Positions 8,610 to 16,796 of a stretch of 46,562 nt of DNA are shown in pieces. The notes below the pieces were generated by a model. It saw only the letters and a list, made by a program, of their open reading frames with translations, did no database searches and had not been told where the DNA came from. How positions within the stretch are numbered: position 1 is the stretch's first letter; the number at the start of each line of letters is the position of its first letter. A program made the translations under genes and the position numbers. This DNA is from SG8-4 sp964598225 (GTDB lineage: Bacteria > Planctomycetota > Phycisphaerae > Sedimentisphaerales > Anaerobacaceae), in assembly GCA_964598225.1 (NCBI GenBank), contig CAZRBG010000045.1:1-46562 (forward strand), given 5' to 3'.

Positions 8610-11462
8610 TCAGAGTTGCTTGTAAATATACTGTGCCTCCAGGGCTTTTTCGATCTGAGTTGCGGCGTCCTTCAGATGTGAACTTGTGTATGGATCAAGC
8701 GTGTCGCCGTGGTTATCCAGAACCGGTCCGATCTTTTCGTCGCGGATCTCTTTCAGTTTCTGTATTACCAGATTGGCGATGGGCTTATAGGCGCTCGTTC
8801 CGAAATAGTCCGTTTTGGTCAGATCGATCAAAAGCTCCAGATGCTCGCGCTGGAGGTTGCGTCGCAGGCTGGAGATCATCGGTTTGCGTGCCGTATACTT
8901 CTTACCGGCTTTCTCGTCAAGTTCGCTCCACACGGCGTCGGTAATAGTATCCAGCAGCTCGGGCAGAGTCAGTGCATCCTCATCTGCCGGAACCAGGAAC
9001 TCGTTATCGTAGATCCGGCGAAGCGTCGTTGGATACATCAGTCTTGCAAGTACGGAGGCCTGAATACCCATGATTCGATCGTGAATTGGCCAGGTTGCAT
9101 CGGCCAGGACGGAAGAAAAATCGTCCCACCATTTATCCACTGTCATCCGGCGGAGCAGGTCTTGCGTTAAGCCGAAAGCTTCGTCATCGAAAGTGTGCTC
9201 GATTACGAAATTCAGCGCGTCTCTCTGCTTTTTGGCCGGGACCACCTCGATCGGCAGGCGGGCGTTCTTGTCGCCCTTCTTGTCACGGTAAATAAAGGCT
9301 CCGCCCAGCCAGTTTGCCATCATGCTGATCGAGCGCAACTGAAGGCTAAGGGTCATCTCGTATAGCCGCCGGCTTTCGGCCCAACTGTCGCCTTCTTCCA
9401 CGAGTTCGTCGATAATTCGCCCTCTGTTGTATTTGGCGATGCGCATCTGATTGTTGGCATAGTCGAGCGGGTTGCTGCTGAAATCGTAGCGGCGGGCGAA
9501 CGGATCGGGGCCGAATGTGTCCTCGTCCGTGCCGTACTGTAACGCCGGCTCGGCCACGCGCGCCAGTATTTTCTTGAGCTCTGAATCCTTCTGGGTGTAG
9601 CCGTATTCGATAGCCCATATATCATAGGGACCGACGTTTATCATCGTATAATCACCCTGAACTTCTCCGTCTTTGTAGTTCATGTTTACGGGAAGGTAGT
9701 CCATCACCGAGGCGGCGAGCGGTTTTTCACCCTTTATCTCTTCGCTGTTGATCTCGCTCATGGTGTAAAGGCTCGATGCCTTGAAGTTATGCCTCAGGCC
9801 GAGCGTGTGGCCCACCTCATGGCAGGTCAATTCGGCGATCAAGGGCCCGATGAAGGATTCCGGTATGCCGTCTATCAAAGTTTCTTTTTCTTTTTTCTCT
9901 TTTTTTTCTTTTTCTTTCTCCTCTTCTTTATCCTTATCTTCTTCCTCGTTTTCGCCGTTTTCCTCTTCGTCGCCCTCTTCGGCCTTCAGAGACATGTACA
10001 TTCTGAACATAGCGACGTCAAACGCCATACCGTGTGTTAAAGTGCACATGCCGTTCAACTGTGAGGTTCTGTCTGCCAGGCCGTCGTATTCATCGTCACC
10101 GATCAGGGACGAATCGACCTTTGTGATGGGATGGCCTCCGTAGGGTTGATGGCCGTGTTCGGCAAGCTCCTGGCGTACGTGCTCGCGCTGAGCCGGTGGT
10201 GCGAGTCGAACGCGCGGATCCCAGTTCGGGTGGTCCTGCAGCCATGCCAGCGTCTCGGGGCTGATCCCTTCCATCGCTATCTCGGGCATTATTTCGTGGA
10301 ACTGTGTCCAGTAATGGCGAATCCAGCCGTCGGTAAGAATGATGTCCGCATCGAGTATCTGTCCCGTTTCAGGATGGACACGGCTGGGGCCGATGGCCGT
10401 GCCGCGGTTGTTACTGAGCCATCTGATGAAGTTGTACCTCACGTCCTCCGGATCTTTTTCCATGTGAGCGCCGGATCTGGCATCCTGGTAGTAGACTTCA
10501 ATGGCGTTCGAGATGCCGACCTTCTCGAAGGCCTTATTCCAGTAAAGCAGTCCCTGCCTGACCCAGCGGCGATATCGAACGGGAGTCGTATGCTCGATGT
10601 AAAAAACTATTGGATTCTTGGGAGGACTGATCTTGAGCGATTTGTCGGCTTTTTCCAGGTGCCAGCGATTGATGTAGCGCACCATGGTCTCGCGATCTTT
10701 GAATTTTCCCAGGTCCCTATAGCCTGTCGTGAAGTAACCTACGCGCTCGTCGGCCTTTCGCGGCCTGTATCCCCGCGTTCCGGGTATTTCACTGATCGAA
10801 TAGTGAAGGGTTTGAAGACGGCCGTTGCTTGTGGGAACCTCAAAGGCCAGTTCGACGTTCTTTGGAAAAGCTTTGGCTTTCTTTATGCTACTCAAACGAG
10901 AGTTGGAGACACGGACGCGGCCGCCGAAAAATTTACTGGCCTGACCGATCAAAAGAGCGTCCATGTCGATCACCGGCGAACCGCCGGACATCGTCACGAT
11001 CGGCACATCGAGGATCACGCGATCCGTAAACAGCCTCTCGACGGAACTCTTGGATTCCGGATCGCCGGTTGACCTGATCTCAATGTTCGGCTCGATCAAA
11101 GCCAGGCGCTTGTCATAGCGCTTCCAGTACACGTACATGTCACCAGCCTGCAACCCGGCATAATCTTCACCGCTGGCGACGGTAAGTGCGATGAAGAACG
11201 GCTTTCCAAAACCACCCGGCAGAGCCGCCAGCATCTGGCCGTCCTTTTCGCGAACCCAGAGCTTGTAGTAGCATCGTTCTCCGGCTGCAGCCGCCGGCAC
11301 TTCTTCGTAATCCTCGATCACTTTAGACAACGGCGGATACTCGGGTCTTGATTTCGCACTGGATGATGACGTCTTCGCTGTGGCGGTCATCGGTGACAGC
11401 AGGGCGGTCGCAACGACCAGAACAAGTAGAACGTTAAACACTTTTAGCTTCTGACTATTCAT
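8610..11462 (-). CDS. Secreted zinc-dependent metalloprotease (DUF5117/DUF5118/DUF4953 type)
   Basis: A 950-residue exported zinc protease. Start chosen at the ATG at 11462 (MNSQKLKVFN...), which has GGAG eight bases upstream; an in-frame start 24 bp further up lacks this. Signal peptide about 1-29. The zinc site HEVGHTLGLRH is at 548-558, followed by a Met-turn-like ASVMDY at about 585-590, the metzincin arrangement HExxHxxGxxH. The flanking regions (YFTTGYRDLGKFKDRE, PIVFYIEHTTPVRYRRWVRQGLLYWNKAFEKVG, RYNFIRWLSNNRG) are typical of the large bacterial DUF5117/DUF4953 family found in Bacteroidota and Planctomycetota. Residues about 494-527 are a lineage-specific Lys/Glu-rich stretch (coding 9882-9983) directly before the catalytic helix. 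Substrate unknown; secreted protein degradation is inferred. A long leader and a repeat-bounded insertion lie upstream. Confidence 0.88.
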   Translation of the reverse strand: MNSQKLKVFNVLLVLVVATALLSPMTATAKTSSSSAKSRPEYPPLSKVIEDYEEVPAAAAGERCYYKLWVREKDGQMLAALPGGFGKPFFIALTVASGEDYAGLQAGDMYVYWKRYDKRLALIEPNIEIRSTGDPESKSSVERLFTDRVILDVPIVTMSGGSPVIDMDALLIGQASKFFGGRVRVSNSRLSSIKKAKAFPKNVELAFEVPTSNGRLQTLHYSISEIPGTRGYRPRKADERVGYFTTGYRDLGKFKDRETMVRYINRWHLEKADKSLKISPPKNPIVFYIEHTTPVRYRRWVRQGLLYWNKAFEKVGISNAIEVYYQDARSGAHMEKDPEDVRYNFIRWLSNNRGTAIGPSRVHPETGQILDADIILTDGWIRHYWTQFHEIMPEIAMEGISPETLAWLQDHPNWDPRVRLAPPAQREHVRQELAEHGHQPYGGHPITKVDSSLIGDDEYDGLADRTSQLNGMCTLTHGMAFDVAMFRMYMSLKAEEGDEEENGENEEEDKDKEEEKEKEKKEKKEKETLIDGIPESFIGPLIAELTCHEVGHTLGLRHNFKASSLYTMSEINSEEIKGEKPLAASVMDYLPVNMNYKDGEVQGDYTMINVGPYDIWAIEYGYTQKDSELKKILARVAEPALQYGTDEDTFGPDPFARRYDFSSNPLDYANNQMRIAKYNRGRIIDELVEEGDSWAESRRLYEMTLSLQLRSISMMANWLGGAFIYRDKKGDKNARLPIEVVPAKKQRDALNFVIEHTFDDEAFGLTQDLLRRMTVDKWWDDFSSVLADATWPIHDRIMGIQASVLARLMYPTTLRRIYDNEFLVPADEDALTLPELLDTITDAVWSELDEKAGKKYTARKPMISSLRRNLQREHLELLIDLTKTDYFGTSAYKPIANLVIQKLKEIRDEKIGPVLDNHGDTLDPYTSSHLKDAATQIEKALEAQYIYKQL

Positions 11463-11488
11463 CTCGCGGTCTCCAAAAAAAACCAAAC

Positions 11489-11629
11489 GTAACCGTTCAC
11501 AGGTAAAAAACGCTGTTAATCAGGCAAGAATACAGCTTTTATCAAGTTGTCACTTGGAAAAAGTTGGTGACATTAGATCAAAATCCTATTTCTAAGCGAA
11601 TAACGGCTCTTTTTCCCGTGAACGGTTAC
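11489..11629. mobile_element. 141-bp element bounded by 20-bp imperfect terminal inverted repeats (MITE-like)
   Basis: The left end at 11489 reads inward GTAACCGTTCAC then AGGTAAAA; the right end at 11629, read on the - strand, is GTAACCGTTCAC then GGGAAAAA. Twelve bases are identical and about 18 of the first 20 match. No coding capacity. The ends begin with GTAA, as IS66-family ends do (from memory, not searched). No matching 8-bp target duplication is visible (AACCAAAC on the left, CTTATTTC on the right), so insertion origin is unproven. Inside is a second hairpin TGTCAC (11549-11554) / GTGACA (11567-11572). It sits within the predicted leader of the metalloprotease mRNA. An alternative is a pair of divergent operator sites. 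Confidence 0.5.
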
Positions 11630-11686
11630 CTTATTTCGAAACGGATCGGCGACACCGCCAAACCGCGTCCCTTTTGACAAGTCGTT

Positions 11687-11715
11687 ATGATATATATATT
11701 TGTGGACGATGTCAA
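11687..11715 (-). promoter_or_regulatory. Predicted promoter of the metalloprotease-phosphatase operon
   Basis: On the - strand TTGACA (11710-11715), exactly 17 bp, then TATCAT (11687-11692). Predicted start about 11680, giving a leader of about 218 nt, 141 nt of which is the inverted-repeat element. Confidence 0.6.
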
Positions 11716-11944
11716 TGGCTTCGGTTGCATTATTTCCGGGAGCGTTGAAGTTTTGAAAAGAGTTAAACAGAGGGCAAGTTGTAATGTGAAATTAGCGAAG
11801 TTTGTCTTTGTTGGCTGGAGAATCAAATCAGAGAAGACTTAAAGGTTCTATTATGGGACAAAAGGCTTGAAAGATGTTGTTTTGAGGCGGGTTTATTGCG
11901 TTTTGAATCTTAAAACAAGCTTGATTGTCAACATTATCGGGATG

Positions 11945-11976
11945 AAAAAAAAATTACACTTTGCGTGCTTTTTTTT
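11945..11976 (-). terminator. Weak A/T-stem hairpin after the 97-residue small protein gene
   Basis: A run of nine A (11945-11953) and a run of eight T (11969-11976) flank CAC (11957-11959) and GTG (11965-11967). On the - strand this gives a hairpin ending in a T-tract, 20 bp after the stop codon at 11996. GC content of the stem is low. Confidence 0.35.
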
Positions 11977-11995
11977 GGGGGCGACGAATGCCTTT

Positions 11996-12289
11996 TCAGC
12001 TTTCCATATTAATCATCAGGTGCTTGGATATTGAAAGAAGTCTTTTTCGCTCCCGTCTCGCTCTCGTTCGGAAGATAAAGCCAAGAGCGTTTTTGCAACT
12101 ATCGGCAAAGCCGCCGAGCCTGCTTTCTCTCGGGCGGTCATCAGCAAACTGAGCCTGCGCGTCGACAGACACGACCGCGTCTTGCGTCTGCGGCTCAAAG
12201 GGCTCCTGATAATTATCCAAAGCCGGATTCCATACTCCGTCAAAAATTGCCGGCACGTCCTTGTGCAAACCTGAACTTAACCTTTTCAT
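11996..12289 (-). CDS. Small uncharacterised protein, 97 residues
   Basis: The frame begins MKRLSSGLHKDVPAIFDGVW and ends with a strongly basic stretch (FRTRARRERKRLLSISK) and HLMINMES. I do not recognise a family. There is no signal peptide, membrane helix or Cys pair. Evidence that it is real: the ATG at 12289 has AAGGAAG six bases upstream (a GTG one codon earlier is less well placed), a near-consensus promoter lies about 120 bp upstream on the same strand, and a hairpin follows the stop. It lies immediately downstream of the ParA-repeat fusion gene on the same strand. The N-terminal two thirds is acidic and polar, and the C-terminus could bind nucleic acid or membrane phosphate groups; that is only a charge argument. 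Confidence 0.65.
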   Translation of the reverse strand: MKRLSSGLHKDVPAIFDGVWNPALDNYQEPFEPQTQDAVVSVDAQAQFADDRPRESRLGGFADSCKNALGFIFRTRARRERKRLLSISKHLMINMES

Positions 12290-12345
12290 CACTCTTCCTT
12301 TCGGCCAAATGAGCTTTAATTACAGTCTGCACGACAGAGATTCAC

Positions 12346-12399
12346 TCAGAACGGCGAGAAAATCGGGGAAGGATATTCACCACCTTTTTTCATCACCAT
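12346..12399 (-). CDS. Possible 17-residue leader peptide upstream of the small protein gene
   Basis: ATG at 12399 encodes MVMKKGGEYPSPIFSPF followed by TGA. AGGAG (12403-12407) sits four bases upstream, right at the predicted transcript 5' end. It lies between the promoter and the 97-residue gene. Pro-rich C-termini can slow ribosomes, so a translation-coupled control role is conceivable. It is too short for coding statistics. Confidence 0.3.
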   Translation of the reverse strand: MVMKKGGEYPSPIFSPF

Positions 12400-12414
12400 T
12401 CATCTCCTACGTAT

Positions 12415-12443
12415 AATATATCCAATCGATGCCGAATTGTCAA
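12415..12443 (-). promoter_or_regulatory. Near-consensus sigma70-type promoter of the small protein gene
   Basis: On the - strand TTGACA (12438-12443), 17-bp spacer, TATATT (12415-12420). Start expected near 12408. It is the best promoter match in this part of the window and fires only into the 97-residue gene, showing that this gene has its own transcription. Confidence 0.7.
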
Positions 12444-12527
12444 AAGAATATATTACTTTTTTATCGCAAGACGAGCCGGGTCCCCACCGGACATATTCGG
12501 TCGAGAACGCCGGGTCCTGGTCTTGTT

Positions 12528-15500
12528 CTATCGGCGAAAGAGTTCCAGACCGTCGTCGGGCTCGTCGGCGTTCTTTTCCGGGCGCCGTGTTGATTCTTTC
12601 TCGGTCGGCCAACCCCATTTCACGTCCAGATAGATGTAATTGACGTACACTTTTTTCCGGGATACGTTGTCTATATTCTTGATACGCAACTGGAACGATC
12701 CTATCTTCTCGGCGGTGTCGGCAAAACTCGTGACATCAAGTGCGTCGGTTGCTTCTTTATTTTTGCCTTTGCGCAGCGGGGCGTTGTCCAGCCTGAACCA
12801 CAACGTCGGATCGTTTGGCCAGCCTTTGCCCAATTCCCACTGAAGCTTTCCGTATGGGTACGATTCCTCCTCGTAGTGTCGAACGTAGAGCGTGGCCGAA
12901 GTTACCTTGGAACCGGACGGTATCTTTACGTCAGTGAAATCGTAAGTTATCGTTGATCCGTAATCAGTTTCGATTCGCTTATCGTCGGCGGCTTTGACTG
13001 CTTGGAGCCTGCCGTCCTGAGACAGTTTTTTGCGTGTGGTGTGGTCGTAGCCGTCAGCAACGGTCAATGCAGCCCTCTTGGGCGGCGTCGGGGCAACCGT
13101 TACTTCGAATTGCTGCACTTCCGACACCGGAGTGCTGTTACTGTCGGCAACCTCGACGGCCACCTCAAAGGTCTGATCTTTGTCTCCCTCTTTCGGGGTC
13201 CAGTGTATCACGCCGCTGCCGGAGTCTATGGTCATGCCGGCGGGACGGGTAGTCAGCCGGTAGGTTAGCACATCATCGGCGTCGGGATCTTCCGCGATGA
13301 CGGCGTATTTGTATTGCACGCCGACCATTGCCTTGATAACAGGCTTCGACGTGATCCTGGGTGCGTCATTGACGCTTTTCACCGTGACTCTCACGCTGGC
13401 TGTGTCGCTTAAGCCTTCGCGGTCGGTCACCGTGTAGGTAAACTCGTCTTCGCCGTAGAAGTCGGGATCCGGTGTATAGGTAAGCGAGCCGGTGGCGGTT
13501 ACTTTGGCCGAGCCGCCCTTGCCTTCGCTCACAGATGTGATCTTGAGCAGCTCGTTGTCTACCTCGATGTCGTTGGCCAGCACGTCGATGGTCGCCGGTG
13601 TGTCCTCCAGTGTTGTCAGTTCGTCGTCATTGGCTATCGGCGGATCGTTCACCGGAGTTACCGATATTTTCACCGTGGCCGGCGGGCTGTTGGCGTCGCC
13701 ATCGCTTACTCTGAACGTGAAGCTGTCCAGCCAGCTAAAGTCCTTGTCCGGCGTATAGACCAGATTGGGCGCGGTGCCGCTGAGTTTTCCATGAGCGGGT
13801 TCTCTGAGCACTGCGTAAGTCAGCGGATCGCCGTCCGGATCGCTGCCGGAAAGGGTAATCGCTGCCTCGGTGTCTTCCTCCACAGTTACGTTGTCTTCGT
13901 GTGCAACCGGAGCGTCGTCGGCCGGCGTTACCATGATCGAAACGGTAGCGTGTGTGCTGTCGGCGCCGCCGTCGTTAACCTTGTATGTAAAGCTGTCCGG
14001 TCCGTTGTAGTTCTTTGCGGGCGTGTATACGATGTTCGGCTCTGTGCCGCTGAGCGTTCCATGGGAAGGCGTCGCTACTATTGAGTACGTCAGCGGACTG
14101 CCGTCCGGGTCTGTACCTGTCAGAGTGATGCCGGTTTTAGTATCTTCGGAGAGTGTTACATTAATTTTCGATGCTTGCGGCGGATCGTTTACCTGAGTAA
14201 CGTTGATCGAGACGGTTGACATAGCGCTGTCGGCTGTTCCGTCATTTACCTTGAAGATAAAACTGTCGGGACCGCTGAAGTTTTTATTCGGTATATAGGT
14301 TAGGTTCGGCGGCATTCCGTTGAGTTTTCCATGGGACGGACGCTTCACCACAGAGTAAACGATCGTATCGCCGTCGGGATCGGATCCCTGTAGATTGATT
14401 ACCGTTTCAGAGTCTTCGAGAGCCGTTACCGTTTGCGGCTCGGCCATCGGGATGTGATTGCCTGTAACATTGATCTCCACAGTGGCCGGTTCTCCCGCCG
14501 ACGTGCCGTCGTTCAGCTTGAAAGTGAAGCTGTCCGAACCTTTGAAGCCGGGATCTGGTGCATAAACGAGTTTACCGCTATCGGCGAAATCCGAGCCGAA
14601 TGACAGAATGCCGTGCTCCGGCTGCGTTACTATGATGTAGCTTAACGTATCGCTGTCGATATCGCTTCCCGACAGCGTTATGGGCGCCGACTTGTCCACT
14701 TTCGTCGAAAGGGACTGCGGATCGGCCTTTGGCGGGTCGTCGACCGCTGTCACCGTGATCGAAATAGTCGCCGTATCGCTGTCCGCCTCTCCATCGTTAA
14801 CTGCGAAGAGGATTTTGTCCGGACCGTTGTAATTCGGTTCCGGCGTATATGTAATGACGGGTCCCGATCCGCTCAACGTGCCGTTCGACGGACCTTTCAC
14901 CACGCTATAGCTCAGGCGATCTCCATCTGCGTCGGTGGCTTGTAGAGTAATCTGAGTCGGGGTGTCTTCTCTGGCAGTCACGTTGCTGTTCTCAGCCAGC
15001 GGGGGGGTGTTGGACAAATTTATAGTGTATATGATAAATATCACCGCTGCCGCGACGGGAATCACAAGTATTAGCAGAAAGACGAATTTCTTTAAGGCGG
15101 CCCTGAATCTCGAAGCGGGTTTCAGAACGTCTTTCGGAGTTTCTCTGACGATGAGCGGGACGCGTTTGGCGGCTTCTTCCCTCGTGACCGGCGCTCTGTT
15201 CTCCGGTGCCGGCACAGGCCCCGGCGCCGGGGCTTTGACCTTCTTTGCCCGGCCTTTGGGTTTTTGGATCCGTTCTTTTTTCTCTATAACCGGCTCTTCT
15301 TCGACGCCAGTCTGTTCCTTGTATTCTTCTTGGTCTTCTCCCTCATCGACGGCAGCCGCGACCGGTGCAGGTTGTTTTCTTTGTCTCTTATAATCCGGAT
15401 CGATTATTTCTTCGGCCAATGCCTTATAGTCGGCGGAGCCTTTGCTTTGGGGCGCGTACGTTGAAATGGATTGGCCCGCACTCGGCGCTTCGGCAAGACT

Positions 15501-16154
15501 TATCGTTCTGTGAATAACCGTGTCGAAAACCAGCTCGCCGAAGAAATCCCTCATCTGCTGCTCGACCTGGTGACCCAATGCGGCCTTGCCTTCCACGAAC
15601 GTCAAGAGGATACCGAGTATCTTCACCGAGCACGGATAGAAGCGTTTGCGGGCGGTCTTGATGGTCTCGAGCAGTTGTTTGAGCCCTTCCAGGGCATAGT
15701 AGTGCACCTGGACCGGCACGATCACGTCGGTGCTGGCGACGAGTGCGCTAAATGTCAAAAGCCCGAGCGACGGAGGGCAGTCGATAACGCAAAAATCATA
15801 TTTATTGCTCACTGTTTTGAGCTGGTTGGCCAGGATGTATTCTTTGCGCGAAACTGTGTTAAGCTCCTGCTCGGCCTTGGCAAGCTGGATGCTGCTCGGA
15901 GCCAGGTCAAGACCGGCTACCTGCGTGTTTACTATAACTCTGGAGATGGCTACCTGTTTGTTGGCGAGAGAATGGTAGATGGTCCTCTTGCAGGAGTCCG
16001 GCTCGCAACCGAGACCGAGGGTCGCGTGCGCCTGCGGATCCAGATCGACCATCAGCACTCTTTGGTCCATCTGCGCAAGGGCTGCCGCCAGATTCACCGC
16101 GGTGGTCGTCTTGCCGCATCCACCCTTTTGATTCGTTATTACTATCGTTCTCAT
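12528..16154 (-). CDS. ParA/Soj-type ATPase fused through a membrane helix to cadherin-like repeats and a DNRLRE-like domain
   Basis: 1208 residues. Residues 1-255 are a ParA/MinD ATPase: deviant Walker A KGGCGKTTT at 10-18 with signature Lys10, Walker A' VDLDPQAHAT (36-45), Walker B VIDCPPSLG (123-131). Residues 256-350 are a charged, Pro/Ala-rich linker. A single membrane helix follows (357-378). Beyond it are seven beta repeats of about 90 residues (384-473, 474-566, 567-657, 658-747, 748-837, 838-930, 931-1024) with the tandem-95/cadherin-like pattern SDPDGD-LTYSVV--PSHG-L-G---YTP--NYNGPDSF-YKVNDG, and a final beta domain (1026-1182) resembling DNRLRE domains. Topology implied: ATPase inside, repeats outside. 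ParA proteins position DNA or protein machines by ATP-driven surface patterning. The extracytoplasmic arm suggests linking such a gradient to the envelope or to T2SS; that is inference. One continuous frame, no sign of assembly junction. Ribosome site weak. Confidence 0.9.
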   Translation of the reverse strand: MRTIVITNQKGGCGKTTTAVNLAAALAQMDQRVLMVDLDPQAHATLGLGCEPDSCKRTIYHSLANKQVAISRVIVNTQVAGLDLAPSSIQLAKAEQELNTVSRKEYILANQLKTVSNKYDFCVIDCPPSLGLLTFSALVASTDVIVPVQVHYYALEGLKQLLETIKTARKRFYPCSVKILGILLTFVEGKAALGHQVEQQMRDFFGELVFDTVIHRTISLAEAPSAGQSISTYAPQSKGSADYKALAEEIIDPDYKRQRKQPAPVAAAVDEGEDQEEYKEQTGVEEEPVIEKKERIQKPKGRAKKVKAPAPGPVPAPENRAPVTREEAAKRVPLIVRETPKDVLKPASRFRAALKKFVFLLILVIPVAAAVIFIIYTINLSNTPPLAENSNVTAREDTPTQITLQATDADGDRLSYSVVKGPSNGTLSGSGPVITYTPEPNYNGPDKILFAVNDGEADSDTATISITVTAVDDPPKADPQSLSTKVDKSAPITLSGSDIDSDTLSYIIVTQPEHGILSFGSDFADSGKLVYAPDPGFKGSDSFTFKLNDGTSAGEPATVEINVTGNHIPMAEPQTVTALEDSETVINLQGSDPDGDTIVYSVVKRPSHGKLNGMPPNLTYIPNKNFSGPDSFIFKVNDGTADSAMSTVSINVTQVNDPPQASKINVTLSEDTKTGITLTGTDPDGSPLTYSIVATPSHGTLSGTEPNIVYTPAKNYNGPDSFTYKVNDGGADSTHATVSIMVTPADDAPVAHEDNVTVEEDTEAAITLSGSDPDGDPLTYAVLREPAHGKLSGTAPNLVYTPDKDFSWLDSFTFRVSDGDANSPPATVKISVTPVNDPPIANDDELTTLEDTPATIDVLANDIEVDNELLKITSVSEGKGGSAKVTATGSLTYTPDPDFYGEDEFTYTVTDREGLSDTASVRVTVKSVNDAPRITSKPVIKAMVGVQYKYAVIAEDPDADDVLTYRLTTRPAGMTIDSGSGVIHWTPKEGDKDQTFEVAVEVADSNSTPVSEVQQFEVTVAPTPPKRAALTVADGYDHTTRKKLSQDGRLQAVKAADDKRIETDYGSTITYDFTDVKIPSGSKVTSATLYVRHYEEESYPYGKLQWELGKGWPNDPTLWFRLDNAPLRKGKNKEATDALDVTSFADTAEKIGSFQLRIKNIDNVSRKKVYVNYIYLDVKWGWPTEKESTRRPEKNADEPDDGLELFRR
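13083..15005 (-). repeat. Coding region of seven tandem cadherin-like modules
   Basis: Seven consecutive 90-94-residue modules inside the ParA fusion. Modules 3, 4 and 5 are most alike (PSHGKLNG / PSHGTLSG / PAHGKLSG and the VNDGTADS / VNDGGADS / VSDGDANS turns), indicating recent internal duplication; module 2 has a longer loop, module 6 is a shorter-turn variant ending FTYTVTDREGLSD and module 7 is an Ig-like variant. Confidence 0.85.
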
Positions 16155-16796
16155 GTTCTTACAGTGGACTCAGTCGGGCGGTCCACTTCGCTTATTCCCG
16201 CGCGTACCGGAAAGACCGCTCCTGACGTGACCGGTAAAAACGGTCCAACGTGCATAATTAATACCGCACCAATCGGTTGAATATCGACTGTTTCAGCTCC
16301 CTTCTCCTGAAAAAAATGTTCTTCTCGCCCCACGGACTCTCGCTCGACCTGTATCAGGGCAATTATACAATTAAGCGTGAGGGATAAGCCGATAAAACCT
16401 GTGCTGTAAAAGCTCCGGCTTCTCCCTGCACCGCCAAATTCAAAATACCTGCCAAACTGTGACCTCTTACTACGATCTTATCGCATCCTGAGTTATCGGA
16501 AGAAATTTGACGTGCCGCTCTTGCGGCTTCTCATCACACCAACAACCACACTTCAGCATACCAAACGAGCACTCTAAAGTCAAGTGTTTTGCGCCGATGG
16601 ATGCCGAAATTCAAGGTTAAACGGCGTTGGCGCCGCTGTACCTTCTCTGGCAGTTCCCAGGCAGGGGGATTTTCGGACCTAATGAGGCGCAACTTTCTCT
16701 GCGGCAATTATCTAATGCCGTCGATGGGATACTGAACGAACTGATTTTCGGGCGAATTCCCGCATTGGCGAGAATCCGCCCGGTTTGCGCTTCTAT
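16155..16796. other. 642-bp gap between the secretin gene and the ParA-fusion gene
   Basis: Unusually long for this tightly packed - strand cluster. It contains a weak hairpin CGGCG-TTGG-CGCCG (16622-16635) that could end the T2SS transcript, and a good promoter (16555-16583). From its expected start (about 16548) the ParA-fusion mRNA would have a leader of about 394 nt with no convincing open frame. I could not match the leader to a known riboswitch. Confidence 0.6.
16555..16583 (-). promoter_or_regulatory. Predicted promoter of the ParA-repeat fusion gene
   Basis: On the - strand TTGACT (16578-16583), 17-bp spacer, TATGCT (16555-16560). It would let the ParA fusion be expressed separately from the T2SS operon. 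Confidence 0.55.

Larger units (their letters stand above)
11463..11995. other. 533-bp intergenic region upstream of the metalloprotease gene
   Basis: It contains, from the metalloprotease start outward: a Shine-Dalgarno GGAG, a 141-bp inverted-repeat-bounded segment (11489-11629), a promoter on the - strand (11687-11715), A/T-rich DNA with no convincing gene, and an A-tract/T-tract hairpin at 11945-11976. A 66-codon open frame at 11626-11826 has no ribosome site and overlaps the promoter, so I do not call it a gene. Confidence 0.7.

Noticed and set aside
10131..11072. 313-codon open frame on the + strand
   Set aside because: Antisense to the metalloprotease gene and without supporting signals.
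11626..11826. 66-codon open frame on the - strand
   Set aside because: Overlaps a predicted promoter and the end of the inverted-repeat element; no ribosome site.
12528..16154. Plasmid or chromosome partition parA of a parAB operon
   Set aside because: No ParB gene or parS-like sites nearby, and the ATPase is fused to a membrane helix and extracytoplasmic repeats.
16155..16548. Cyclic-di-GMP or cobalamin riboswitch in the ParA-fusion leader
   Set aside because: Some GC-rich pieces (GGTGCAGGGAGAAGCC on the - strand) looked suggestive, but the conserved cores of these riboswitches were not found.
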